From DATCDR01 sp036510575 (GTDB taxonomy: Bacteria; Actinomycetota; Acidimicrobiia; Acidimicrobiales; Bog-793): a stretch of 13,444 nucleotides of DNA. Below, piece by piece: positions 6,769 to 13,444 of this stretch (the stretch's first letter is position 1; each line of letters starts with the position of its first letter). The DNA lies in the NCBI GenBank assembly GCA_036510575.1, contig DATCDR010000026.1, positions 1 through 13,444 on the forward strand. Direction: 5' to 3'. Below the pieces are notes generated by a model that made no database searches, had not been told where the DNA came from, and worked only from the letters and a program-made list of their open reading frames with translations. The translations under genes and the position numbers were made by a program.

Positions 6769-8295
6769 TCAAGGGGTTGGGGCGTTCGCGTCCTCGTGTT
6801 CGAACATATCGAGCCGAACGGCGCGCGAGCGCCGCAGCCTGAACAACAAGGCGTACGTCAATGCGGCGATCGTCATGCCGGCGAATACGCTGAAATCCGC
6901 GCCCTCGCCCGGCAGATGGCCGCCGAGCGCGAAGTTCGCAGCATGGAGCCAAGCTGGCATCTGAAAGTCACCAGCCAGGCATTCGATTGCGGCCATCATG
7001 CCGGCGACCTGCGCCAGAACGCCAGGCCAGGAGATGCCGCGCGATCCGTAGTACGGCGAGCGTGCGTCACCTTGTTGAAGCCCGTGTGGCGAGTAGCGAA
7101 AGCGACGAAGCACCCAGTCTGTTAGGAAGATCGCGACCCATGGCGCGATCCACACGACGACGAGATCGACGAAGTCCTTGAGCAACGTGGAGAAGGACGA
7201 GTCGAACACCGCGTAGCTCGTGAGACCGAGGCAGATCGCCGTGTCGACGAACACGGCTTGCCAGCGAGGGATCCGAATCCCGAGCGCCTGTAAGGTGACG
7301 CCTGAGGAGTAGAGGTCGAGACTGTTCACTGCGAATAGCTGCACGATGGCGACGAGCAGGAACGGCGTGACGAAGCCAGTCGCGAAGATGTGGACGTGCG
7401 GGGTCACGAACGCTTGAAACGGGTCCCCTCCCGCGAGTGCTCCGGCGGTGTAGGTGCCGACGGCACAGCCGAGGAGCATCAAGGCGATCTGTGGGAGCGC
7501 CGTTCCGGCGACTACCCAGCACACGATCGAGCGCCGGTTCGACCCGCTTGGCAGGTAACGGGAGTAGTCGTTGCCGCACTCGGCCCATCCAAGACCAGAC
7601 AGCACGATGACGAAGGCGAGTCCACCCATGAACGTTTCCCAGCCGGCGCCGACATGGTTGACCGAGAGGTCGGCGTGGTGGAGGGTGAATATGGCGAGAA
7701 GCACGTAGAGCGCGAGAAATGGCAGCGTGAGCCAGCGCAGCGCCTTGACAACGGAGGCATGTCCGAGGAGCGGAAGGACGAGCTGAATAGCAGCTGCACC
7801 TACGATCAGCGCGATACGAAGTGGTGTTCCGGGTACGAGACCGGCGCGTATCGCGAGTGCCTCGCCGGCGAAGACGATGAGAATGAGACCTTCGGTCTCA
7901 AAGCCCACCATCGTCAGCCAGTTGAAAAGGGCCAGTAGTCGCGAGCCACGTGGGCCAAAGCTCGCTCGATTGATGACGAAGGTCGTGGTGCCGGTGGTCG
8001 GTCCCTGTAGGCTCGCCAACCCGAGAAGCACGTAGGAGCAGTTCCCGAGCACGGTGAGGATCACGGCCTGAGCGAAGTCGAACCCGAAGGTCATGAGTAC
8101 GACTCCGTAGACGAAGTTCTCTACTTGCAGGCTCGCTCCGGCCCACATTCGAAAGAGGTCCCGCGGCTTTGCCCAGCGCTCACGCTCGGGAACAAAGTCG
8201 ATGCCGCGGCGCTCGAGACGGAATGCTCGATCGTCGGTCGCGACGCTGTCGACCACTGCGCTGGTCAACTCAGTCTCCAACCCGGCGAGCTCCAC
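6769..8295 (-). CDS. NCS1-family permease, probably an HMP or thiamine transporter
   Basis: 508 residues of the nucleobase:cation symporter-1 family (cytosine/purine/allantoin permease type), an inner-membrane carrier with about 12 helices. Family features: RGIDFVPERERW and RDLFRMWAGA at the N-terminus, GPTTGTTTFVINRASFGPRG (98-117), GFETEGLILIVFAG and DYSRYLP in the middle loop. A TPP riboswitch directly upstream points to a thiamine-pathway substrate; CytX, a predicted HMP carrier of the same family, is the closest concept. This would pair with ThiD, which phosphorylates HMP. The GTG at 8295 has no good SD. The riboswitch SD instead serves an ATG at 8339 in another frame. If one base were restored near 8339, the protein would start MEASS and run 15 residues further upstream. 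Confidence 0.88.
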   Translation of the reverse strand: MELAGLETELTSAVVDSVATDDRAFRLERRGIDFVPERERWAKPRDLFRMWAGASLQVENFVYGVVLMTFGFDFAQAVILTVLGNCSYVLLGLASLQGPTTGTTTFVINRASFGPRGSRLLALFNWLTMVGFETEGLILIVFAGEALAIRAGLVPGTPLRIALIVGAAAIQLVLPLLGHASVVKALRWLTLPFLALYVLLAIFTLHHADLSVNHVGAGWETFMGGLAFVIVLSGLGWAECGNDYSRYLPSGSNRRSIVCWVVAGTALPQIALMLLGCAVGTYTAGALAGGDPFQAFVTPHVHIFATGFVTPFLLVAIVQLFAVNSLDLYSSGVTLQALGIRIPRWQAVFVDTAICLGLTSYAVFDSSFSTLLKDFVDLVVVWIAPWVAIFLTDWVLRRFRYSPHGLQQGDARSPYYGSRGISWPGVLAQVAGMMAAIECLAGDFQMPAWLHAANFALGGHLPGEGADFSVFAGMTIAALTYALLFRLRRSRAVRLDMFEHEDANAPTP

Positions 8296-8339
8296 CTCGA
8301 ACGCCAGACAAGAAGGCGCAGAGTGCGACGACGCTTCAT
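8265..8339 (-). CDS. Short upstream ORF overlapping the permease start, or the product of a frameshift
   Basis: ATG at 8339-8337, 4 bases after the riboswitch SD GGAGGGAG (8351-8344). It encodes a 24-residue basic peptide beginning MKRRRTLRLLVW and stops with TGA at 8267-8265, about 30 bases inside the permease gene in another frame. It could be a true coupling peptide that brings ribosomes to the permease GTG. More simply, one base may be missing after the ATG, which would put it in frame with the permease. The peptide itself resembles nothing I know. Confidence 0.35.
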   Translation of the reverse strand: MKRRRTLRLLVWRSRWSSPGWRLS

Positions 8340-8444
8340 GGATCTCCCTCCGCCGGAATTACCCGGATCAGGTTCGACGGTCGGCGCACTCGTGCGTACA
8401 CGCAGCGCCCTCTCAGCCTGGTCGGTCCAAGCTCCCGTAGTGCT
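8339..8444 (-). ncRNA. TPP riboswitch upstream of the NCS1 permease
   Basis: On the minus strand: P2 is ACGG pairing with CCGT and P3 is CTTGG pairing with CCAGG. CTGAGA follows, then an extended P3a-like arm (GGCGC...GCGCC with inner TGCG/CGCA) and the 3' block (8373-8344) from ACCTGATCCGGG to CCGGCGGAGGGAG. It differs from the other two in having AATTCC instead of TATGCC or CATGCC before GGCGG. The terminal GGAGGGAG is an SD 4 bases before the ATG at 8339. Translational control is inferred. Confidence 0.94.
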
Positions 8445-8519
8445 GTGCTCACCCTCGCGCTCGACCATCACTCGCGTCAAGGAGTTTGCTCGAGCTGACC
8501 TTGCGCTCGAACGCATGTA

Positions 8520-8545
8520 CTTCCGGATCGGGCGCTCCCCGGAAG
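8520..8545. repeat. Perfect 7-bp inverted repeat upstream of the permease riboswitch
   Basis: CTTCCGG and CCGGAAG are separated by 12 bases. It lies about 75 bases upstream of the aptamer on the permease strand. A TTGACG at 8480-8475 (minus) could be a -35 box, but no -10 is visible at the right distance. Operator or chance. Confidence 0.3.
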
Positions 8546-8636
8546 CGGAGACGCCAATTCTTCTCACTCTGACCAATGAAACTTGGAGTCGAGCGGTCTA
8601 CTTTGCTGCGACTGATGTGTGAGGAAGCGCGCAGCG

Positions 8637-8656
8637 GGCCATTAGAAATAGTGGCC
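8637..8656 (+). terminator. Orphan terminator-like hairpin with a GAAA tetraloop
   Basis: GGCCATTA-GAAA-TAGTGGCC followed by TTT. In plus-strand RNA this is an 8-bp stem with one U-G wobble; on the minus strand the wobble becomes an A-C mismatch, so the plus strand is favoured. No plus-strand gene clearly ends here. An open frame antisense to the permease start and riboswitch stops at 8622, 15 bases before it. Confidence 0.4.
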
Positions 8657-9636
8657 TTTACATGAACTTTCATAGCCGATGACTACTGGCAGATGCCGTT
8701 GTTCGGCGAGCGATGTACCGACAAACCCGGCCGGAAGGCACGGCGGCGTAGCAGCTTGTTCTTCGGTAAGGAATCGTGCTTCGTACCAGATGCAGCGCGC
8801 TACTTATGATTTCCATCGGCACCCTCTCTATGAAAACTCAAGAGCGCTATATGCATCTGAGGGCACTTTCATCTTGGGTAGCCGCAATGCTCTTCCTCGC
8901 ATTCCCAGTGGCGAGGTTCGCCTCTCGGGTGGCGAATGTGGCCGTTACCAACTCGGGTGGGACTGTCCTGCTGATGTCACCCGGAGGAACCGCCGAGTGA
9001 CCGAAGTCCGGCGGGCAGACCATCACGGTCACCTTCAAGCAAGGCCGCGCTCGGCTCGAACAATGGGGCTGCAGGGCCCCACATCGTCGAGGAGTGCCAG
9101 GTAGCCGAGCAGCCTGGTCGTGCCGCGCCGAGATACTCCGACGTTGTCGAGACGGCAACCATCCCCTAGGGACGACCTCGATCGTGTCTCCGCTCCGGTG
9201 GCGGCAACGACGAATGCTCATGCGACGTACTCGGTTGGAAGCCGGTTGACGGGCGTAAGCCCTATCCAAATCGCGACCCCGACCACTTCGCTGATCTGGA
9301 GTTGGCGCTCGTTCGGCTGCGCGTGGAGTGACTAATGGTGACATCGAGCAAACTGATGCCGGTTATTTACCGCGATTTAACGATTCCCCTTTCGGGCGTT
9401 CAACTCGGCCTCCTAGCATCTCGGGTACTCGGAATTTCGGTATGTAGCAACCGTTCATATACCCATAATCCGGGACAGGGAAAAGCCACAGCCGACACCC
9501 AATATGCAGAAACGTCCGGCATCGACCGTCGGTCTGCGCGATGAACCAGCCGTATAACTCGGAGCGACGTTCGTGTGCTCCCAGGTCCCGAAGATCGATT
9601 CGATGTCGTGTCAGAGAAAGAGAACAGAGCGACCTT
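8657..9636. other. Gene-poor stretch
   Basis: About 980 bases in which no frame on either strand gives a convincing gene. The start (about 8640-8900) is richer in A/T than the flanks. A short ORF with a hydrophobic stretch lies at 8830-9000. Its frame stays readable just past its stop (GGQTITVTFKQG), which hints at a decayed secreted-protein gene. Nothing else recognisable was seen; a CATAAT at 9464-9469 has no matching -35. Confidence 0.4.
8830..9000 (+). CDS. Possible small exported peptide or gene remnant
   Basis: 56 residues from ATG at 8830: a charged start (MKTQER), then a hydrophobic run (WVAAMLFLAFPVARF) like a signal or anchor segment, then a Gly/Ser/Thr-rich tail ending SPGGTAE. 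No Shine-Dalgarno is visible. In-frame reading resumes after the stop with a beta-strand-like GGQTITVTF, so a broken longer gene is as likely as a real small protein. No family recognised. Confidence 0.2.
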   Translation: MKTQERYMHLRALSSWVAAMLFLAFPVARFASRVANVAVTNSGGTVLLMSPGGTAE

Positions 9637-10500
9637 ATGACCGAGTACAACGCAGCGGATCTCCTCAGTCGACTTCGAGCCGAACGTACGGGCATCCTCG
9701 AGGCCCGCAAGGAGCTTCTTAAGCGTCGTTCGTCCGGCACAGGTGCTGGTGTCCCGGAGACAGCTGCGACGACCGAGTCCGGAGAGGTGGTGCGGAGGGT
9801 TGACGTGTCGCACGGCGACGGGGCCGATTTTTTGAACGCGACACTCGAGGCTGACGCCGAATTAGATGACAGTGTCACGGAGCGGTACGACACGGAAGTG
9901 CTCCCTGACGAGGAACTTAGCCTTCTCCGTGCGATCAGAACGAAGGCTGACCGGGTGGAAGCGAGGCTCGAGTCGCTCCAGACGTGGGTGACGGAGACTC
10001 GATCGTGGATAGAAAGCTTCGAGACGGCTCATAGAACTCAGGCCGATCTTGGAAGGATCGTGCTCGAGTCACAGGCTCGGATCGACATGCACACGAAGGC
10101 AGCCGAGGAACGGGCGGATCGGATCATCGCCGAGGCCAAGGAGCAGGCCGAGCAGTTGCTCGCGGCAGCCGAGATCGTGGCAGCCGAGATCATCTCTGCT
10201 GATGTCGGCGTAGTTGAGGGCGCACGAGATCTCGACGCCGAGCCCACCGCTGCGGCGCCTGTCGCCGAGGCACCTGTGGCCGCCGAGGCACCTGTGCTAA
10301 TGGAGGCTGTTGTGGCTACCGAGGTACCTGTTGCCACTGAGGGATTTAAGCAAATCGCGACTGTTCCGGCAGTCGATCTGAGCGCTGAGGACGCGGAGGA
10401 TTTGTACGAGGTGATTGAGCTCTTCACTAGGACAAATGCAGAGCTGGTAGATGAACTGAGCGCGCTCATTGGCGCTATACCCCGTCGAGGTAGTAAATGA
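9637..10500 (+). CDS. Coiled-coil protein of unknown function with an Ala/Val/Pro/Glu-rich segment
   Basis: 287 residues from the ATG at 9637 (MTEYNAADLLSRLRAE). An in-frame ATG at 9541 would add 32 Arg/Ser-rich residues that look non-coding. Residues about 1-30 are a helical, charged N-terminus. About 92-187 form a long heptad-like helix ending in Ala/Glu-rich turns (RADRIIAEAKEQAEQLLAAAE), in the style of DivIVA or ATP-synthase b-type coiled coils. About 203-236 are imperfect repeats of E-A-P-V type (APVAEAPVAAEAPV). The C-terminal 40 residues form an acidic helix (DLSAEDAEDLYEVIELF). There is no signal peptide or membrane helix, so it is cytoplasmic. The SD is weak. It lies 124 bases before the GH16 gene on the same strand. 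A cell-envelope scaffold role would be a guess. Confidence 0.75.
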   Translation: MTEYNAADLLSRLRAERTGILEARKELLKRRSSGTGAGVPETAATTESGEVVRRVDVSHGDGADFLNATLEADAELDDSVTERYDTEVLPDEELSLLRAIRTKADRVEARLESLQTWVTETRSWIESFETAHRTQADLGRIVLESQARIDMHTKAAEERADRIIAEAKEQAEQLLAAAEIVAAEIISADVGVVEGARDLDAEPTAAAPVAEAPVAAEAPVLMEAVVATEVPVATEGFKQIATVPAVDLSAEDAEDLYEVIELFTRTNAELVDELSALIGAIPRRGSK

Positions 10501-10624
10501 TATTCCAGGAATTGCTGATCGACCGGATGGTTGTGTCGGCAGCTCCTCACGATCCGGGAACGACCGGGGTCGATCCGAAACGTCAGAAGCCAACCGAACC
10601 CTTGCTAGTTAATCGGGAGTTTTG

Positions 10625-12385
10625 ATGCGAAGGACCCTACTCACAGTTGCCGCGGCAACTTCAGTCCTGTTGGGCGTCGCGGTGCCGTATCTCACTAGCG
10701 CCCAGGCCGCGTCCTTCGTAACGCAGAACGCTGAGAGAACCGCCGTCGTAGTCATGGAAGGCACTCAGAATTCCGCGCCCGACTCAATGCTCGGCGCGGC
10801 TGGATTTGTGCAGGAGACCGATTCCGCGCAGGCGCAGCTGATACTGCAAAACCTCGGTGCGGGCGAGCTCTGGAGCTACGACCCATCAACTTCAACGTTC
10901 CAATCGCTTGCATCGTCAATTCCCGAGGTAGGGAGCGCAATCTACGTGCGCCCAAAGACCATTCTGACAATAGAGTCGATGGTTGATCCGTCCCTGGCGG
11001 CAGTGAACAGATCCTTCGCCAGCGACACACCTTCTCCGTATACCCCCGGCCGCCACCGGTCAGGTTTCAACAGGTTGACGTGGTCGTACGCGCCAACACC
11101 GAGCTGGGACTCCTGGGACCCGTCGCTTACGACCGGGCTGTCGTCGAGCGCGGCGCTAGCAGCAGTCAACCAGCAGGCTGCAGCGGTCAATCAGCAGTCC
11201 GTGGATTCAAGTAGCGGGCAGCAGGACGTAACTGTCGTTGGAACAACAACCACGACGACGACGGAGCCGCTGTCAACCACGACGACGACCACGACCACGA
11301 CGACGGAGCCGCCCGCAACCACAACGACGGCACCTACCACGACGACAGAGCCGCTGCCGTCAACCACAACGACGGCACCCACCACGACCACGACGAGCAC
11401 CACGAGCACGGTTCCGGCCCTGAAGCCAACCACGACCACTACGTCAACGACTGTTCCAAAGAAGAAGGCTCTTTCAACTACCACGACGACGACGACGGTT
11501 CCGCCCACGACCACGACGACGGCTCCACCCACGACCACGACGACGGCTCCGACGACCCCAGCCGGGTCGGCCCTCACCGCACCGCCTGGATACAACTCGA
11601 GTGAGCTGGTGTTCAACGACACCGCCGCAGCTCCGTCACTAAACACCTCGGAGTGGAATACCTACATCACGTCAGCTGGAGCAGCCGACCAGCCTTGGAA
11701 CTCCAACGGCGAGGGCGGAAGCGGCGTGGCCGCGACTTCGCCTGACTACAACGCGGACTATGACCTGCCTGGCCAGGTCTCTGAAGCCAACGGCGTCATC
11801 GACATCCGCGCGACCGAGACACCGACCGAGGGCATGCTCGGAGGCTCACCGAGCCTCTATCCCTTCGCCTCTGGGGTGGTCTCTACGTACGGGAAGTTCG
11901 AGTTCACCGGCGGCTACGTCCAGATCGAGGCGAAGATGCCGGGCGGCGATGGCATGTGGCCAGGACTGTGGATGTTGCCTGGTTCTGGCGCAACCGGGGT
12001 CACCACCAGCGACAACTTCGAGGTCGACATCTTCGAAGGCGGAGGTCTCGAGGGGAGCGCCTCGCCGGACAACGTGTACTCGTGGCACCTGCACTATCCA
12101 GGGGGCGTCTATGGGGCCAACGCCGTGACGAACACCAACCTGACGACCAGCTTCAATACCTACGGGCTGAATTGGGTTCCAGGTCAGTCCATCACCTGGT
12201 ACCTGAACGGCGCCGTGATCGGCCAAGTCACGAGTGCGCAGGCCACGATTCCAAACGAGCCGATGGAGCTCATCATGAACCTTCAGGTCGCAAATGCAAA
12301 CACGTCCAGTTGGCACACCGTCTACGACTCTTCGACGCCGGTCAACAGCGACATGCTGATCTCTGGTGTGCAGGTGTACTCCTGA
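10625..12385 (+). CDS. Secreted glycoside hydrolase family 16 protein with a Thr-rich linker
   Basis: 586 residues. The signal peptide is MRRTL plus a hydrophobic core with cleavage after AQA (about residue 28). Residues 29-200 form an unrecognised domain with a Ser/Ala/Gln-rich end. Residues 207-313 are a mostly Thr linker broken by Pro, Glu-Pro-Leu and one PKKKA patch. From about 326 there is a GH16 beta-jelly-roll: SGVVSTYGKFEF, GDGMWPGLWMLP (W445/W449) and the catalytic ExDxxE as E466-V-D468-I-F-E471 (nucleophile and acid/base). SWHLHYPGG and LNWVPGQSITWYLNG follow. GH16 members mostly cut beta-1,3- or mixed-linkage glucans, or remodel polysaccharides; the substrate cannot be read here. 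ATG 10625 is preferred over the adjacent TTG at 10622 because GGGAG (10615-10619) lies 5 bases before it. Confidence 0.9.
   Translation: MRRTLLTVAAATSVLLGVAVPYLTSAQAASFVTQNAERTAVVVMEGTQNSAPDSMLGAAGFVQETDSAQAQLILQNLGAGELWSYDPSTSTFQSLASSIPEVGSAIYVRPKTILTIESMVDPSLAAVNRSFASDTPSPYTPGRHRSGFNRLTWSYAPTPSWDSWDPSLTTGLSSSAALAAVNQQAAAVNQQSVDSSSGQQDVTVVGTTTTTTTEPLSTTTTTTTTTTEPPATTTTAPTTTTEPLPSTTTTAPTTTTTSTTSTVPALKPTTTTTSTTVPKKKALSTTTTTTTVPPTTTTTAPPTTTTTAPTTPAGSALTAPPGYNSSELVFNDTAAAPSLNTSEWNTYITSAGAADQPWNSNGEGGSGVAATSPDYNADYDLPGQVSEANGVIDIRATETPTEGMLGGSPSLYPFASGVVSTYGKFEFTGGYVQIEAKMPGGDGMWPGLWMLPGSGATGVTTSDNFEVDIFEGGGLEGSASPDNVYSWHLHYPGGVYGANAVTNTNLTTSFNTYGLNWVPGQSITWYLNGAVIGQVTSAQATIPNEPMELIMNLQVANANTSSWHTVYDSSTPVNSDMLISGVQVYS
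11243..11565 (+). repeat. Low-complexity ACN-codon repeat encoding the Thr-rich linker
   Basis: About 320 bases of mainly ACC/ACG/ACA codons, with near-repeats of units such as CCCACGACCACGACGACGG. It encodes TTTT runs separated by EPL, EPP, APT and VPP. The repeat makes long spurious Val-rich frames on the other strand. It is prone to length change by slippage, so the linker length may vary between strains or be wrong in the assembly. Confidence 0.9.
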
Positions 12386-12466
12386 TTCGTTCGCCTCGAG
12401 CCTGAGAGGGATGGCGTAGGCCGAAGTTCGTCAGATCTCGTGGGACCTGGCTCCTTACGCCTCGAT

Positions 12467-12506
12467 TCCGCGTTCGGGTTGCGGAGCGGAAACGGGTGCT
12501 CCCCGT
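12467..12506 (+). terminator. Possible terminator hairpins after the GH16 gene
   Basis: Two short stem-loops in a row: TCCGC/GCGGA with a 9-base loop (12467-12485) and ACGGG/CCCGT with a 5-base loop (12492-12506). They lie about 80-120 bases after the stop and before the next riboswitch. Neither has a T-tract, so this is tentative. Confidence 0.3.
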
Positions 12507-12607
12507 CATCAGAAGCCTTCGCAGCCCGTGGGTTACGTGATGCCTTCCTGGGCTGACAAGCGCCCTCGAGGCGAGAGAGCAGGCATCGAGCGACGGTACT
12601 CTTACGC

Positions 12608-12676
12608 TACGAGGGTGCCCGTTCTCGTCTGAGATCAATCCCGTACCTGATCCGGGCTATGCCGGCGGAGGGAGGC
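12608..12676 (+). ncRNA. TPP riboswitch upstream of thiD
   Basis: GAGGGTGCCC at 12611 matches the 5' thi-box consensus. CTGAGA follows at 12629, then the P2 closing TCCC and the 3' block 12645-12674, ACCTGATCCGGG to GCCGGCGGAGGGAG. The P3 arm is short. The final GGAGGGAG (12667-12674) is the SD for the GTG at 12679, 4 bases away. It is the most compact of the three aptamers here. Translational control is inferred since no terminator lies between aptamer and gene. Confidence 0.93.
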
Positions 12677-12678
12677 CT

Positions 12679-13444
12679 GTGAGTGTCGGGAGAGCGCTGA
12701 CCGTCGCAACGTCCGACTCGGGCGGGGGCGCTGGCATCCAGGCAGATCTCAAGGCCTTCGCGGCCGCTGGCGCGTTCGGGATGTCGGCTCTTGTCGCGTT
12801 GACCGCACAGAATACGGTTGGGGTCACGGCGATCCATGAGCTGCCCCAATCCTTCATCGTGGACCAGCTCGATGCGATTTTCAGCGACATCGGCGTTGAT
12901 GCCGCGAAGACGGGAATGCTCTACTCCCGGGCGGTGATCGACACGGTCGCTTCGTACTTCGAGGACCATCCGGTGCCGTTGGTCGTTGACCCGGTGATGG
13001 TGGCGAGCTCTGGTGCTCGTCTGCTGCGTCCAGACGCCGTTGCGGCGTTCGTCGACCGGTTGTTGCCGCTCGCCACCGTCATCACACCCAATCTGCCTGA
13101 AGCGGTCGCGCTGGCCGGATTCGAGGGGTCTCGATCCGAGCTCGCCGAGAAGCTATTCGCGCTCGGAGCTCGCGCAGTGATCGTCACTGGAGGACATGGC
13201 GAGATCGCTATCGACCACCTATTCGATGGACGTCGACACGTCGAGATCCATGTGCCTCGACACAACGTGGCAGCCACGCATGGCGCGGGTTGTACCCACT
13301 CGGCGACGATCGCAGCTCTTCTCGCCCGTGGCTTTCCCCTCGAGGAGGCTGCACGCGTGGCCGCGACGACTGCTGCTAGGGCCGTATTGAACGGCCTCAC
13401 GGAGATCGGCAACGGCGACGGGCCCGTCGACGTCTTCAACCTGA
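12679..13444 (+). CDS. thiD: Hydroxymethylpyrimidine (phosphate) kinase ThiD, 3' end cut by the window
   Basis: Phosphorylates HMP to HMP-P and then HMP-PP, the pyrimidine substrate of ThiE. 255 residues are visible and the frame is still open at the window end. Family members are about 260-270, so only a few residues are missing. Seen: VATSDSGGGAGIQADLKAF (9-27), the ribokinase-like HMP-binding start; ALTAQNTVGV; DAAKTGML; VVDPVMVASSGA; ITPNLPEA; VIVTGGHG; and THGAGCTHSATIAA with GAGC at 202-205, the anion hole and reactive Cys position. The GTG start is set by the riboswitch SD. It has no thiE fusion and sits apart from the main thi operon, sharing only its TPP control. With the permease it would form an HMP salvage route. 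Confidence 0.95.
   Translation, partial: MSVGRALTVATSDSGGGAGIQADLKAFAAAGAFGMSALVALTAQNTVGVTAIHELPQSFIVDQLDAIFSDIGVDAAKTGMLYSRAVIDTVASYFEDHPVPLVVDPVMVASSGARLLRPDAVAAFVDRLLPLATVITPNLPEAVALAGFEGSRSELAEKLFALGARAVIVTGGHGEIAIDHLFDGRRHVEIHVPRHNVAATHGAGCTHSATIAALLARGFPLEEAARVAATTAARAVLNGLTEIGNGDGPVDVFNL

Noticed and set aside
7390..7938. Plus-strand open frame of 182 codons inside the permease region
   Set aside because: It is antisense to conserved permease transmembrane helices; the permease reading carries the NCS1 motifs.
9541..9636. Upstream 32-codon extension of the coiled-coil protein
   Set aside because: The extra residues are Arg/Ser-rich with no coding pattern; the internal ATG at 9637 opens the credible helical N-terminus.
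11243..11565. Repeat tract considered as a CRISPR or minisatellite array
   Set aside because: There is no constant repeat plus unique spacer. It stays in frame with the GH16 gene and encodes a Thr/Pro linker.
11191..11646. Minus-strand frame rich in Val runs
   Set aside because: It is the antisense of the ACN Thr-codon linker and has no start signal or family likeness.
12541..12610. Possible sigma-70 promoter before the thiD riboswitch (CTGACA at 12553)
   Set aside because: No acceptable -10 at 16-18 bases; the TACTCT and TACGCT boxes near 12600 are not spaced from any -35.

Overview
The window looks like chromosomal DNA from a high-GC actinobacterium. The best guess is the class Acidimicrobiia, because of the very long Thr/Pro linker in a secreted enzyme, the frequent GTG/TTG starts and the actinobacterial style of ThiE and ThiO. 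This taxonomic call is inference, not proof. No mobile element, CRISPR array, rRNA or tRNA gene was recognised.

Layout. (1) 1-1051 (+): the 3' part of a beta-propeller-like gene, readable only across three frames, so a pseudogene or a sequence with two indel errors. (2) 1165-2850 (+): a three-part protein with a cyclic-nucleotide-binding-like domain, a redoxin-like domain without Cys, and a thioredoxin-reductase-like flavoprotein without the CxxC pair. (3) 2851-3291: non-coding. (4) 3292-6720 (+): a TPP riboswitch followed by thiE-thiO-thiS-thiG and a second thiE/tenI-like gene. Three of the four junctions are 4-base GTGA overlaps; at the fourth, thiG starts directly after the thiS stop. (5) 6769-8295 (-): an NCS1 permease behind its own TPP riboswitch, convergent with the thi operon. 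(6) 8445-9636: gene-poor DNA with an orphan terminator-like hairpin and a possible small secreted ORF. (7) 9637-10500 (+): a coiled-coil protein of unknown function. (8) 10625-12385 (+): a secreted GH16 glycoside hydrolase with a Thr-rich linker. (9) 12608-13444 (+): a third TPP riboswitch and thiD, which runs off the window end.

How the genes fit together. ThiO, ThiS and ThiG make the thiazole half of thiamine, ThiD phosphorylates HMP, and ThiE joins the halves. The permease probably imports HMP or thiamine. No thiC, thiF or thiL is visible here. All three units are gated by TPP aptamers sharing nearly the same 30-base 3' block, whose last bases are the Shine-Dalgarno itself. This predicts direct translational repression when thiamine pyrophosphate is abundant.

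The points most worth checking are the three SD-embedded aptamers, the ThiS that ends Gly-Gly-Cys instead of Gly-Gly, the out-of-frame start behind the permease riboswitch, and the Cys-less reductase fusion. I did not find a clearly new multi-gene system.
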